From Melioribacter roseus (GTDB taxonomy: Bacteria; Bacteroidota; Ignavibacteria; Ignavibacteriales; Melioribacteraceae), in NCBI GenBank assembly GCA_020724265.1, contig DYHH01000011.1, positions 1 through 64,000 on the forward strand: a stretch of DNA of 64,000 nt, given 5' to 3'. The translations under genes and the position numbers were made by a program. Below are positions 45,691 to 54,985 of this stretch, piece after piece. Below the pieces are notes generated by a model. That model saw nothing but the letters and a program-made list of their open reading frames with translations. It searched no databases and had not been told where the DNA came from. Within the stretch, counting starts at the first letter, position 1. Each line of letters starts with the position of its first letter.

Positions 45691-47325
45691 ATGCCACTGC
45701 CTATAAATATAGATGAATTAATAAATGGAAGAACTGTAGAGTGGGAAAGAATTGAGTTCCGTAAAGGTTGGGATCCCGAACGGTCAATCAAAACGATTTG
45801 TGCTTTTGCTAACGATTTTAATAACTGGGGCGGGGGTTATTTAATTCTTGGAGTTTCTGAAAATGATGGAAAACCGGAACTGCCCCCAATCGGATTGAAG
45901 CTTAGTCAAATTGATAGAATTCAAAAGGAACTAAATAATCTTTGCAGAAAAATTACACCTAATTTTTTCCCTATAGTTGAGCCGGTTGATTATCGTACTA
46001 AAAAGATACTTGTTATATGGTGTCCGGGGGGAAGTAATCGCCCCTATAAAGCCCCTGAATCTTTGGGAAATAATACACGGTTCTTCTACTTTATCAGGCG
46101 TTTTTCATCAACTGTTAGACCAACTAATGATGAGGAACATGAACTTCTTTCTATGGCTAATCAAATTCCCTTTGATGACCAGTTAAATCATAACGCCGAG
46201 TTGTCCGATTTCGACCTCCATTCAATTAAAGATTTCTTAAATGAAATCGGGAGCGATCTCGAAAAAGAAATTTTCAACCTCTCGATTGATGAAGTCGCGA
46301 GAAGAATGAATATTGCTGAAGGTGCGAACGAAAATTTGCTTCCAAAAAATGTAGGACTTCTATTCTTTGCTAAAAATCCTCAAATGCATTTTCAATCAGC
46401 AATAATTGAGGTTGTTGAATTTAAGGATGAAACAGGAACAGAGTATTCCGAAAAAATTTTTTCTGGGGGACTTCACCGTCAACTTAAAAATGCTCTCGAT
46501 TATCTTCAAAACAAGTTTAGTGAACAATTCATTAGAAAAAGTGCTGGCATTGCGGAATCCGAAAGAGCAGTAAAATATCCTTATTCAGCCTTAGAAGAAG
46601 CGCTGTGTAATGCAGTTTATCACCGCGGATACGACAACAACTCTACTATTGAAGTTCGAATTTACCCAAACCGGATTGATATTATTAGTTTCCCGGGACC
46701 ACTACCACCACTTGATAAAGAAAAACTTAGGAACAATCAATTTGATATACGCAAGTACAGGAACAGGAGAATCGGCGAATTTTTAAAAGATCTTCACCTT
46801 ACCGAAGGAAGAGCTACCGGTATTCCGACAATTATTAACGCGATGAAGAAAAATGGATCACCCAAGCCTGTATTTGAAACAGATGATAATAGAGCATACT
46901 TTAAAACTACTTTATTTATTCATCCTAATTTTTCTCTAATTCCCGAAAGTGTACAAGTCAGTGTACAAGTTAGTGAGATAGCTAACTTCTTTATTATAAA
47001 TAACTTAGAAGAAGTTGTGGACAGCATAGAAACCTACGGTGAGCAAGTAGGTGTACAAGTTAAAGACCAAGTTAAAAGTGTTATACCAACAAAAAAAATT
47101 AATGCATTGTTGGGTATTTTGAATATTTGTTCTTCCCCGCAAAAAAGGCAAACAATATTAAAATACTTGAACATAACAAATCACCCCAAAAATTATGCGA
47201 ACAATATTATTCCATTAATAGAAAACAATCTGCTTGAATTAACAATTCCGGATAAGCCAAGAAGTCGTTTACAAAAGTATAGAACAACAGAAAATGGGAT
47301 GAAACTTTTAAAAATACTTGGTTAA
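45691..47325 (+). CDS. AlbA_2/Schlafen-type ATP-binding protein with HATPase_c_4 domain
   Basis: The protein has 544 residues. The N-terminal AlbA_2 (Schlafen-like) domain has WERIEFRKGWDPERSIKTIC, AFANDFNNWGGGYLILGVSE and LPPIGLKLSQID. Residues 230-420 have the HATPase_c_4 pattern: YPYSALEEALCNAVYHRGY with the Asn of the GHKL box, RIYPNRIDIISFPGPLPP and RNRRIGEFLKDLHLTEGRATGIPTI. A short run of QV repeats (VQVSVQVSE, VGVQVKDQVKS) and a C-terminal winged-helix-like region follow. The family is common in accessory regions; roles in regulation or defence are proposed but unproven. AGGAAG precedes the start. Confidence 0.88.
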   Translation: MPLPINIDELINGRTVEWERIEFRKGWDPERSIKTICAFANDFNNWGGGYLILGVSENDGKPELPPIGLKLSQIDRIQKELNNLCRKITPNFFPIVEPVDYRTKKILVIWCPGGSNRPYKAPESLGNNTRFFYFIRRFSSTVRPTNDEEHELLSMANQIPFDDQLNHNAELSDFDLHSIKDFLNEIGSDLEKEIFNLSIDEVARRMNIAEGANENLLPKNVGLLFFAKNPQMHFQSAIIEVVEFKDETGTEYSEKIFSGGLHRQLKNALDYLQNKFSEQFIRKSAGIAESERAVKYPYSALEEALCNAVYHRGYDNNSTIEVRIYPNRIDIISFPGPLPPLDKEKLRNNQFDIRKYRNRRIGEFLKDLHLTEGRATGIPTIINAMKKNGSPKPVFETDDNRAYFKTTLFIHPNFSLIPESVQVSVQVSEIANFFIINNLEEVVDSIETYGEQVGVQVKDQVKSVIPTKKINALLGILNICSSPQKRQTILKYLNITNHPKNYANNIIPLIENNLLELTIPDKPRSRLQKYRTTENGMKLLKILG

Positions 47326-47403
47326 AAAAACTAACATATATTGCACATGGTTTTTAAAAATAAATTTTAATATGAATTACGGCAACTACTATGGGGACAG
47401 AAA

Positions 47404-48960
47404 ATGAAACTAGCTTTAAACGGCAAATCACTCACACTCGAAAAAATTGATTTCTTCTTAAAAGAAAATCCAACCGTAGAATTAACAAACGATGCGAAGA
47501 AAAAAGTAATCAAAGCTCGCGCCCTAGTTGAAAAATGGGTAGCTGAAGATAAAGTTGTTTACGGCGTTACAACCGGTTTCGGTGAGTTCTCAAACGTAAA
47601 AATTTCGAAAGATGAGAATGATCAGCTTCAAGAAAATTTAATTGTTAGTCATGCTACCGGCGTTGGAGAGAATCTTCCACCGTATATTATAAAAATTATG
47701 ATGCTGTTAAGAGCAAACGCTCTTGCTGCGGGTCATTCGGGAATTCGTCTCGAAACCTTGCAGCTATTAATCGATATGATGAATAAGAATATCATTCCTG
47801 TTATCCCTTCGCAAGGTTCGGTCGGTTCAAGCGGTGATCTCGCTCCGCTTGCTCATCTTGTATTAGGCATGATTGGAAAAAGCAAAGTTCAAGTCTTCAA
47901 AAAAGTTGATGAAGAAACAGACAAGTTTACAAATACAATCTTATCAAAATCAGCTTTGAAGAAACATGGATTATCTCCGGTTAAACTGCGTGCAAAAGAA
48001 GGTCTCGCATTAATTAACGGAACACAAATGATGACTGCTTTTGCTTCAGTGATTTGTAATCGTGCAAGAAAACTGAACAAGCTTGCCGACGGAAGCGCTG
48101 CATTGTCTCACGAAGCACTGCGCGCAACCGACAAAGCTTATGATGCACGACTTCATAAACTTCGTCCTTTCCCCGGACAAATTACCACTGCAAAAAATAT
48201 GCTTGAATTAATTAAAGGAAGCGAGATAAGAAAATCACATTTAAAAAATGATCCACGCGTGCAGGATTCATATTCGATAAGATGCATTCCACAAATTCAT
48301 GGAGCATCACGTGATGCAATTGATTATGTCTGCTCTAAAGTTGAAATAGAATTAAACTCGGTAAACGATAATCCTTTGATTTTTCCCGAGCAGGGCGATC
48401 ATCGAGAAGGCGGAAATTTTCACGGGCAGCCGATGGCACTGGCAATGGATTTTATGTCAATTGCTTTGGCTGAATTAGCAAGTGTTTCCGAAAGAAGAAT
48501 TGAAAGATTGGTTAACGGTTCACTCAGTCAATTACCGAGATTTTTAACAGAGCACGGCGGGCTTAATTCCGGGTTAATGATTGCACAATATACTGCAGCT
48601 GCCCTAGTTTCGGAAAACAAGACATTATCACATCCCGCAAGTGTTGATTCTATTCCAACCTCGGCTAATCAAGAAGATCATAATTCAATGGGGTCAATTG
48701 CCGCAAGAAAATGTTACGAAATATTAAAAAATGTTGAAACCGTTATCGCCATCGAATATCTAACTGCTGCACAAGGAATTGAATTCTTAAATCCCCTTAA
48801 ACCGGGTAAAGGTACTGGTGCTCTTTATAAAAAAATCAGAACACAGGTTAAACCGTTGAATAAAGATAGATTACTGTATGACGATATTCAAAAAGTAATT
48901 AATCTTGTAAAAAGCGGTGAACTCTTGAAATCGGTTGAAAATGTTATTACACTAAAGTAA
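47404..48960 (+). CDS. hutH: Histidine ammonia-lyase
   Basis: HutH converts histidine to trans-urocanate and ammonia using the self-made MIO group. The protein has 518 residues, the normal length. VYGVTTGFGEFSN, VSHATGVGE with the HAL-type Ser-His, and SANQEDHNSMG with the HAL-type Glu support histidine as substrate over phenylalanine or tyrosine. The MIO triad is Ser142-Ser143-Gly144 (GSVGSSGDLAPLAH) in place of the usual Ala-Ser-Gly. No hutU, hutI or hutG is in the window, so the pathway is scattered or incomplete. Its 5' end has a fossil copy at 45609. Confidence 0.93.
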   Translation: MKLALNGKSLTLEKIDFFLKENPTVELTNDAKKKVIKARALVEKWVAEDKVVYGVTTGFGEFSNVKISKDENDQLQENLIVSHATGVGENLPPYIIKIMMLLRANALAAGHSGIRLETLQLLIDMMNKNIIPVIPSQGSVGSSGDLAPLAHLVLGMIGKSKVQVFKKVDEETDKFTNTILSKSALKKHGLSPVKLRAKEGLALINGTQMMTAFASVICNRARKLNKLADGSAALSHEALRATDKAYDARLHKLRPFPGQITTAKNMLELIKGSEIRKSHLKNDPRVQDSYSIRCIPQIHGASRDAIDYVCSKVEIELNSVNDNPLIFPEQGDHREGGNFHGQPMALAMDFMSIALAELASVSERRIERLVNGSLSQLPRFLTEHGGLNSGLMIAQYTAAALVSENKTLSHPASVDSIPTSANQEDHNSMGSIAARKCYEILKNVETVIAIEYLTAAQGIEFLNPLKPGKGTGALYKKIRTQVKPLNKDRLLYDDIQKVINLVKSGELLKSVENVITLK

Positions 48961-48983
48961 TGTTGAACTAATACGGAGATAAA

Positions 48984-49937
48984 ATGGAAAAAAGAAAATT
49001 AGGTAATTCCGATTTGGAAATTACTCGCGTAGGATTTGGTGCTTGGGCTATCGGAGGTTCGGGTTGGGACTTTGCCTGGGGCGATCAAGATGATAAAGAG
49101 TCTATCGAAGCAATACATAAAGCTCTGGATATGGGAATTAATTGGATTGATACCGCCGCTGTTTATGGTATCGGTCACTCAGAAGAAGTTGTCGCCAAAG
49201 CTTTAAAAGAATATGGCGGAAACAAACCATATGTATTTACTAAGTGTGTTATGGTGTGGGATCGAAATGGTCATGTTAGAAAAGTACACGATCCCGAATC
49301 GATAAGACAAGAGTGCGAAGACAGCTTGCGAAGATTACAAACCGATACAATTGATTTATATCAAATTCATTGGCCGCCGGATGATGATAATGAAAAAATT
49401 AAACCGGCGTGGGAGATGCTTGCTAAGTTAAAAGAAGAAGGAAAAGTTCGTTACATAGGCGTATCTAATTTTAATGTTGAGCAAATGAAAATCGCCGAAT
49501 CGATTGCCCAAATTACATCGCTTCAACCAAAGTATAGTTTGATAAGCCGAGATATTGAAAAAGAAATTTTACCATACACGCATAAACAAAACATCGGCGT
49601 TATAGTTTATTCGCCTATGGGTTCCGGCATATTAACCGGTAAATACAATCGCGAGAATATCGAGAAATTACCAGATGATGATTGGAGAAAGAATTCACGT
49701 GATTTTAACGAACCTAATCTTACTAAAAATCTAAAACTTGTTGAAGCGATGAAACAAATTGCCTCCGAGCATAACCGTCGTATTGGAGAAGTTGCAATTG
49801 CATGGACATTAAAACATGAAGCTGTTACGGCAGCTATTGTCGGCGCACGGAACGCTAAACAAGCAGAAGAAGTTATGACTACACATGATTTTGTTTTAAG
49901 TGAAACAGAAATTAGAAGGCTTGAATCCGTTTTGTAA
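48984..49937 (+). CDS. Aldo/keto reductase
   Basis: The protein has 317 residues. RKLGNSDLEITRVGFGAWAIGG is the start, INWIDTAAVYGIGHSEEVVAKAL holds the catalytic Asp and Tyr, and KPYVFTKC holds the Lys position. DTIDLYQIHWPPDD has the His. VRYIGVSNFNVEQM, VIVYSPMGSGILTGKY and AIVGARNAKQAEEVM complete the NADPH site. It reduces carbonyl compounds; the substrate is unknown. Ribosome binding site CGGAG is present. Confidence 0.93.
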   Translation: MEKRKLGNSDLEITRVGFGAWAIGGSGWDFAWGDQDDKESIEAIHKALDMGINWIDTAAVYGIGHSEEVVAKALKEYGGNKPYVFTKCVMVWDRNGHVRKVHDPESIRQECEDSLRRLQTDTIDLYQIHWPPDDDNEKIKPAWEMLAKLKEEGKVRYIGVSNFNVEQMKIAESIAQITSLQPKYSLISRDIEKEILPYTHKQNIGVIVYSPMGSGILTGKYNRENIEKLPDDDWRKNSRDFNEPNLTKNLKLVEAMKQIASEHNRRIGEVAIAWTLKHEAVTAAIVGARNAKQAEEVMTTHDFVLSETEIRRLESVL

Positions 49938-49946
49938 TAGTTCGCT

Positions 49947-50050
49947 GTAAGAGGGTGACCAAAAAGTAATGTTTTATTATAATAGCCGCGAATTACGCTA
50001 ATATTCGCAAATAATTTTATTGAATAATTACTTTTTGGTCACCCTCTTAC
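49947..50050. repeat. 104-base element with perfect 24-base inverted repeats (MITE-like)
   Basis: The arms 49947-49970 and 50027-50050 are exact reverse complements over 24 bases; each outer arm contains AAGAGGGTGACCAAAAAGTA or its complement. The 56-base centre contains AGCCGCGAATTACGC, related to GCCGCGAATTCGCG at 36351. There is no T run and no ORF. It may be a small non-autonomous repeat, or a very stable terminator for the reductase gene. Confidence 0.7.
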
Positions 50051-50156
50051 AATAAATTTACAACCTCACATCTTATTTCCCCATCATTTTTCTGTATTTG
50101 GATTGATATAATAACGATATAAACGTACATTTATTTTGAAAATTAAAAGTAGAGTG

Positions 50157-51551
50157 ATGAAAAGAATTAATTTCATAAAGCTTCTTTTAATATTTTTATT
50201 TATCGCTATTACAAACTTCTCACAAGTAACTACAACCCGTGGTAATCTATTAGTTATCGATATGTATAGTACGGAAATTAATTTAGCGGATACTGTGGGG
50301 AATTGGGAAAAGAATGTCTATTCAACCGGAACAGAAGACAGCTACTATATTGAAGTAATTAATAACATTGAAAAAAAATATTTTATACTCTCAAATAAAA
50401 ATTATGATTTCGATTTTGACTTGAATAATTCAACAAACAACTACTTACAAGAATTTCAAGATGATTTTTATAAACACATTCTTCACTATAACCAATGGTT
50501 TGATGTTCCGGAACCTTATTTGCATTTCAACCCTTACATTAAAAAAGTTGAAAATGGCTTTTGGATTTTATTCGGGAATTTAGGTAACACATTTGTAAGA
50601 AATGATGATTCGCTTTTTATTACACCAAATTATTCTGAATCTGATTTAATGCATATTGCCGGTAGAATTCACAACGAGGAACTCATTGTTTTTCGTCAAA
50701 AAGAGAGTTATTACCATATAAATAAATATTATCTCGTAGATTTATCCACCTCACCTCAAATAGAAAATATGCGACCAATTATTATTGAGCCTGATCAAAG
50801 CAATAATTATATGTTTTCGATTACAAAGTTTTCTCATCTTGGGGATAATGCTTATGCATTTCTTTCGGCAGATGGACGGCTCTGGATTGCAGAGTATGAA
50901 AATGATGGAATTAAACACAAGCTGAATCTGGTAATTTCACATGAATGGTTTAATTTGGATAATATTCAATTGATCGGTAATAATCTGTTTAAATCAGAGG
51001 CAGGTAAAATATACTCGCAACAGATTAATTCAATAGATTATTCAATAAGTGAAGAAGAGATATTTATAGAAAAAGTGAACTTCACTCATAATAACGGATT
51101 CAATTCAAATTTCTTTTCCTTCATTCGCAATGACTCATTGATGATATATTCACTAAAAGAAAAAAGTTTTATAAACTCATTCTATCTCTCCGGAATAGAT
51201 TATCGAGGAAAAGTTTTAATTGATTCACCTTATGTTTATGTTCATCAAACATTAACAGTAACCGATGTTGAAGACGATAATATTAAAAACGAATTCTATT
51301 TAGAACAAAACTACCCCAACCCGTTTAATCCAACAACCAGTATCAGGTATCAAGTAGCAAGCATCAAGAGAGTCACCTTGAAAGTATATGATATTCTTGG
51401 TCGAGAAATAGTGACGTTGCTAAATGAAGTAAAACATCCCGGGAATTACGAAGTAAAATTTGATGCTTCTGAATTACCGAGCGGAGTTTATCTGTATAGA
51501 CTTGAAGCCGGAAGTTTTTCTTCGGTTAAGAAACTAATGTTACTTAGATAA
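50157..51551 (+). CDS. T9SS-exported protein of unknown function
   Basis: From the ATG at 50157 the protein has 464 residues with a signal peptide (MKRINFIKLLLIFLFIAITN, ending FSQ). A TTG at 50136 would add seven polar residues. The body is beta-rich with propeller-like spacing (FWILFGNLGNTFV, LWIAEYENDGIKH) and no recognised family. The C-terminus is a T9SS sorting module (NYPNPFNPTTSIRYQVASIK to KKLMLLR). Its 161-base coding segment at 51306-51466 differs at only four positions from one in the gene at 55070. Confidence 0.8.
   Translation: MKRINFIKLLLIFLFIAITNFSQVTTTRGNLLVIDMYSTEINLADTVGNWEKNVYSTGTEDSYYIEVINNIEKKYFILSNKNYDFDFDLNNSTNNYLQEFQDDFYKHILHYNQWFDVPEPYLHFNPYIKKVENGFWILFGNLGNTFVRNDDSLFITPNYSESDLMHIAGRIHNEELIVFRQKESYYHINKYYLVDLSTSPQIENMRPIIIEPDQSNNYMFSITKFSHLGDNAYAFLSADGRLWIAEYENDGIKHKLNLVISHEWFNLDNIQLIGNNLFKSEAGKIYSQQINSIDYSISEEEIFIEKVNFTHNNGFNSNFFSFIRNDSLMIYSLKEKSFINSFYLSGIDYRGKVLIDSPYVYVHQTLTVTDVEDDNIKNEFYLEQNYPNPFNPTTSIRYQVASIKRVTLKVYDILGREIVTLLNEVKHPGNYEVKFDASELPSGVYLYRLEAGSFSSVKKLMLLR
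51342..51369 (+). repeat. Heptamer repeat inside a T9SS sorting module
   Basis: Four units in seven-base register: ATCAGGT, ATCAAGT, AGCAAGC, ATCAAGA. They encode RYQVASIKR. The same run occurs at 56357-56384 and, on the minus strand, at 5546-5573. Confidence 0.65.
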
Positions 51552-51760
51552 TGATAAACCGATAATTAGTTAACCACCTGTTCAGCACATCATTAGTATT
51601 TAATCTGCTTATTTTCAATATCTTATAATGCGATAAGTCATCGATATATCTTATTCTTTGTTCTAACTCCGAAACTTATTACCATAGCTAATCAAAGGGA
51701 TTTTCTTTACAATTATTGTTAACAAAATCGCAGATTATTTTACAATTACGGAGGGATATC

Positions 51761-53023
51761 ATGAGGAAACTATTTCATTTCAACCATCTATTAAAAGTTG
51801 CAATAATAATTTCTTTCAGTCTATCGATAACAGCACAGACTGATTTTTGGGAACCGAAAAACAACGGAATAACAAGTCCCAATATTAACATTAAAGAACT
51901 TGCAGTAAATTCCACAGATGATTTATTTGCAGCCGTTATGCTTCATGGTGTTTTTGTTTCAACCGATGGCGGTGAGACCTGGAATCAAAAAAATAGCGGG
52001 CTTACAAATTTAGAATTGCTTAGCATAGCAGTAACACCTTCTGATGAAATCTTTGTTGGAACTACAAACGGTATGTTCAAATCAACCAACAAAGGAGATA
52101 CCTGGGAAAAAATAGAAATAGATTCTTACTTCAGCCGCTTTGCCAAAATTATTGCTAGTCCGAACGGATATTTGTTTGCAGCAGGTACTTTTGAAGGAAT
52201 GTTTCGATCATTAGATAATGGAGCTAATTGGGAAAAGATTAACAATGGTTTGCTTGGCAGTGGAGATATTACTTCCTTATATGCAGATTTACATGGTCAG
52301 ATTTTAGCAGGAACAACTTTCGGAAGAATATATTTTACTAATAGTTACGGAGACGGATGGACTGAATCAAGTGTCGGTCTTCCACGTGTTACAACAGCTC
52401 CGGTTTTATCTATAGTTGAGAATGTGGATGAAAAATATTTCCTTGGAACCGGACAAGGTGTTTATCGCTCCACGGATTACGGTTTGAACTGGAGTCAAGT
52501 CCACTCCGGTGGTGGCAATGGTTATGTGCACTCTTTATTAGTTGATCATTATGATAATGTGTATATCGGAACAGGGAATAGCGGTGTTTACATGTCCTCT
52601 AATAATGGTGAGGATTGGCAGCAAATAAACAGCGGTTTAACACATCCCGGTGTTTATTCCATGGTAATTAATTCAAGCGGGTATATATTTATAACAACCG
52701 GTGACGGCATATTTAAATCAACTCGATCAGTTGTTTCTGTTGAAGAAGAAAATATTCAAAGTGAATTTTCGCTAGAGCAAAACTATCCCAATCCGTTTAA
52801 TCCAACAACAATTATTAGTTATACTGTATCAAAAAAATGTAATGTTAACATTAAAATTTATGATCTGCTTGGTAAAGAAATCATTCAACTTATAGATATG
52901 GAGCAGGTAGCAGGTTCATATAAAATTTCATTTAATGCCGAAAATCTTTCATCGGGAGTTTATTTATACAAAATAATTGCCGGTAGTTTTGTCGATTCTA
53001 AAAAAATGTTATTAATACGTTGA
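51761..53023 (+). CDS. T9SS-exported BNR/sialidase-like beta-propeller protein
   Basis: The ATG at 51761 is chosen because GGAGG lies seven bases upstream and the signal peptide (MRKLFHFNHLLKVAIIISFS, ending ITAQ) starts there; 420 residues result. Five to seven BNR-like repeats follow, such as GVFVSTDGGETWNQKNSGL, GMFKSTNKGDTWEKI, GMFRSLDNGANWEKINNGL and GVYMSSNNGEDWQQINSGL. These Asp-box repeats build a propeller as in Ycf48 and sialidases, but sialidase active-site arginines are not evident. The C-terminus is a T9SS module. Similar repeats occur in the giant protein at 416. Confidence 0.88.
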   Translation: MRKLFHFNHLLKVAIIISFSLSITAQTDFWEPKNNGITSPNINIKELAVNSTDDLFAAVMLHGVFVSTDGGETWNQKNSGLTNLELLSIAVTPSDEIFVGTTNGMFKSTNKGDTWEKIEIDSYFSRFAKIIASPNGYLFAAGTFEGMFRSLDNGANWEKINNGLLGSGDITSLYADLHGQILAGTTFGRIYFTNSYGDGWTESSVGLPRVTTAPVLSIVENVDEKYFLGTGQGVYRSTDYGLNWSQVHSGGGNGYVHSLLVDHYDNVYIGTGNSGVYMSSNNGEDWQQINSGLTHPGVYSMVINSSGYIFITTGDGIFKSTRSVVSVEEENIQSEFSLEQNYPNPFNPTTIISYTVSKKCNVNIKIYDLLGKEIIQLIDMEQVAGSYKISFNAENLSSGVYLYKIIAGSFVDSKKMLLIR

Positions 53024-53097
53024 TATTGTGTATCAGAAAGATATTTATCAATTAAGATAATGAAGCGAAATATTTTAATAACTATCTGGAGGAAATC

Positions 53098-54609
53098 ATG
53101 AAGCCTTTGGGATATCTGATTTTATTCATATTATTCCTCTCGTTTACAAAAGCTCAAACGTCCAATCAATATCAACAATCTTTCGATGAGGATGTCTTAG
53201 GGTGGAGTCACACAGCGTGGAATGCAAATCTATATGCAGAGAATAGTTTGATGTATTTTCAAACAAATGAACCAGAGGATTTTGCTTTTTTGTTCCCTCC
53301 TATACCAGCCACAAAGAACGACTTTTCTCTTAAAATTTTTGGAGGGGGCATAAACAACCCGTTTATTTCTGGTATTATTGGTAGAGCTGGATTTAAATCT
53401 TTTATTGGTTTTTATATAACATCCGGTTTAATTTTCGTTGTATACACTAATGATATAATGGATTATACTAATCCGAGTATGACGTTATTACACGGTCAAC
53501 CTTTTCAAGAAATTTCTAATCTAGAACTTAATGTATATATAACCGGGAACGACTTAAATATTCTAGCCTATCTAAACGATGGACTTATTTATAGCGGGCA
53601 AATTACTGATGCTGAAAATGACTTATTGAATGGGCAAATTGTTCTTGGAGCATCAGCTAATAACGATGAACATATTTCATTTGTACTTGATGAGATTCAA
53701 ATAAATTATAATTCTATAAACGAAACACCGGGTTATTTTATAGACGAGTTCACTTATGATTATTCTCCTTGGTTTCGATTTGGTGATTTGGAAAATGCCG
53801 CACCTTCAATCTCTATAGGTGGGGGATACCTTAATTTTATATATAACCAACCTGTAGAAACTGAACTGATTGTCTCTGCACCAGTTGGGGCAACAAGAAA
53901 TTTTTCTGTCGAAGTTGAAGCCAATGGATTTCTATCTAACGGTACTATTGGCATAGGAAGGTTTGTTGACTATCATACTTATACTAGCCTTTGGATTGAA
54001 GAAGGGAATTTGTATTTAGGATATTTGGATGGTCAAATAATCGATGATCCGTATGTTGTCAACCAGATTTCTGTTGGAGATATGGATATTCAGAAAATAA
54101 AATTCAGTGTAACAGGAACCCCACCTATTTTGGAATTGTCTGGTTGGATAAATGATAATCTTATATTAACTGGAAATATTAACGACGCTAGTCCCAAACT
54201 TGGTTATGGACATTTGTCGCTTTCTGTTGAAAAGTCGAACATCTACAATTTTTTAGTTGATCGTATCGTGATTACATACGACGATTATTTAACAAATCTG
54301 GAGGAGGATAATCCGTTCTTAAAGAAAGAGTTTACTCTATGGCAAAACTATCCCAATCCCTTTAATCCAACAACAATAATAAAATTCACAATTCCAAATG
54401 TAGGGGACGAAAATATTAGCTCCCAACAAGCTAAGTTAATAGTTTATGACATACTCGGTAATGAAGTACAAAAACTATTTAGTGAGAGTAAAGCACCCGG
54501 TATTTATGAAGTTGAATTCAACGCAAACAATCTTGCAAGTGGAGTTTACTTTTATCAATTACGGAGCGGTAATTATGTAAGTACCAAGAAGATGATGTTA
54601 ATACGTTAA
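53098..54609 (+). CDS. T9SS-exported LamG-like tandem paralogue 1
   Basis: The protein has 503 residues with a signal peptide ending FTKAQ. CTGGAGG precedes the ATG. Two related beta modules follow: SNQYQQSFDEDVLGWSHTAW with LFPPIPATKNDFSLKIFGGG, then GYFIDEFTYDYSPWFRFGDL with RNFSVEVEANGFLSNG. Each resembles a concanavalin-like (LamG or DUF1080-type) sandwich, which often binds glycans. The C-terminus is a T9SS module (NYPNPFNPTTIIKF). It is a clear paralogue of the gene at 55070, so a tandem duplication is inferred. Confidence 0.82.
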   Translation: MKPLGYLILFILFLSFTKAQTSNQYQQSFDEDVLGWSHTAWNANLYAENSLMYFQTNEPEDFAFLFPPIPATKNDFSLKIFGGGINNPFISGIIGRAGFKSFIGFYITSGLIFVVYTNDIMDYTNPSMTLLHGQPFQEISNLELNVYITGNDLNILAYLNDGLIYSGQITDAENDLLNGQIVLGASANNDEHISFVLDEIQINYNSINETPGYFIDEFTYDYSPWFRFGDLENAAPSISIGGGYLNFIYNQPVETELIVSAPVGATRNFSVEVEANGFLSNGTIGIGRFVDYHTYTSLWIEEGNLYLGYLDGQIIDDPYVVNQISVGDMDIQKIKFSVTGTPPILELSGWINDNLILTGNINDASPKLGYGHLSLSVEKSNIYNFLVDRIVITYDDYLTNLEEDNPFLKKEFTLWQNYPNPFNPTTIIKFTIPNVGDENISSQQAKLIVYDILGNEVQKLFSESKAPGIYEVEFNANNLASGVYFYQLRSGNYVSTKKMMLIR

Positions 54610-54627
54610 TTACCACATAATACATAT

Positions 54628-54664
54628 AGCCCCGCTTTCTAAATTTTTGAAAGCGGGGTTTTCT
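54628..54664 (+). terminator. Terminator after paralogue 1
   Basis: CCCCGCTTTC (54630-54639) pairs perfectly with GAAAGCGGGG (54649-54658) around nine bases, then TTTTCT. It ends the T9SS gene at 54609. Confidence 0.9.
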
Positions 54665-54784
54665 ATATATTAATTTCTATAAATATTTCCATAAATTTAT
54701 TCTTAAAATCTGCAAAGCTTATGATTCTGATTTTGTTTTGAAAACGCTACTCCTTAATGAATAATCACCCGGTTTACTCATCAA

Positions 54785-54880
54785 AGGGAGGATTTATTTT
54801 TGTATTTACTTAATAATAGAAATACTTCTCAACTATTATTGAACCTAAATTTGATTTCCTATCCAACTAAACTAAGGTAG
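54785..54880 (+). other. Possible decayed copy of the paralogue 5' end
   Basis: AGGGAGGA at 54785, then GTATTTACTTAA at 54802, mirrors AGGGAGGTG and GTATTTACTTAA at the start of the gene at 55070. The ATG is replaced by TTG, and the frame (LYLLNNRNTSQLLLNLNLIS) stops after 26 codons. The rest of 54665-54985 is AT-rich with no ORF. A chance match is possible because the bases are simple. Confidence 0.35.
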
Positions 54881-54985
54881 TTCTGTTTTCATAGCTTTTT
54901 TTTGCAGAATTATTTACCTTTTTAAAAAATTAAATCGTTTTTCAGTATAAAGTTATTTTTACCGACTGAAGTTAATCTTCTTTTT

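Noticed and set aside
53098-53110. A ribosome-binding-site mask upstream of paralogue 1, as at 347 and 54986
   Set aside because: No CCTCC-like string is present in its 70-base upstream region.
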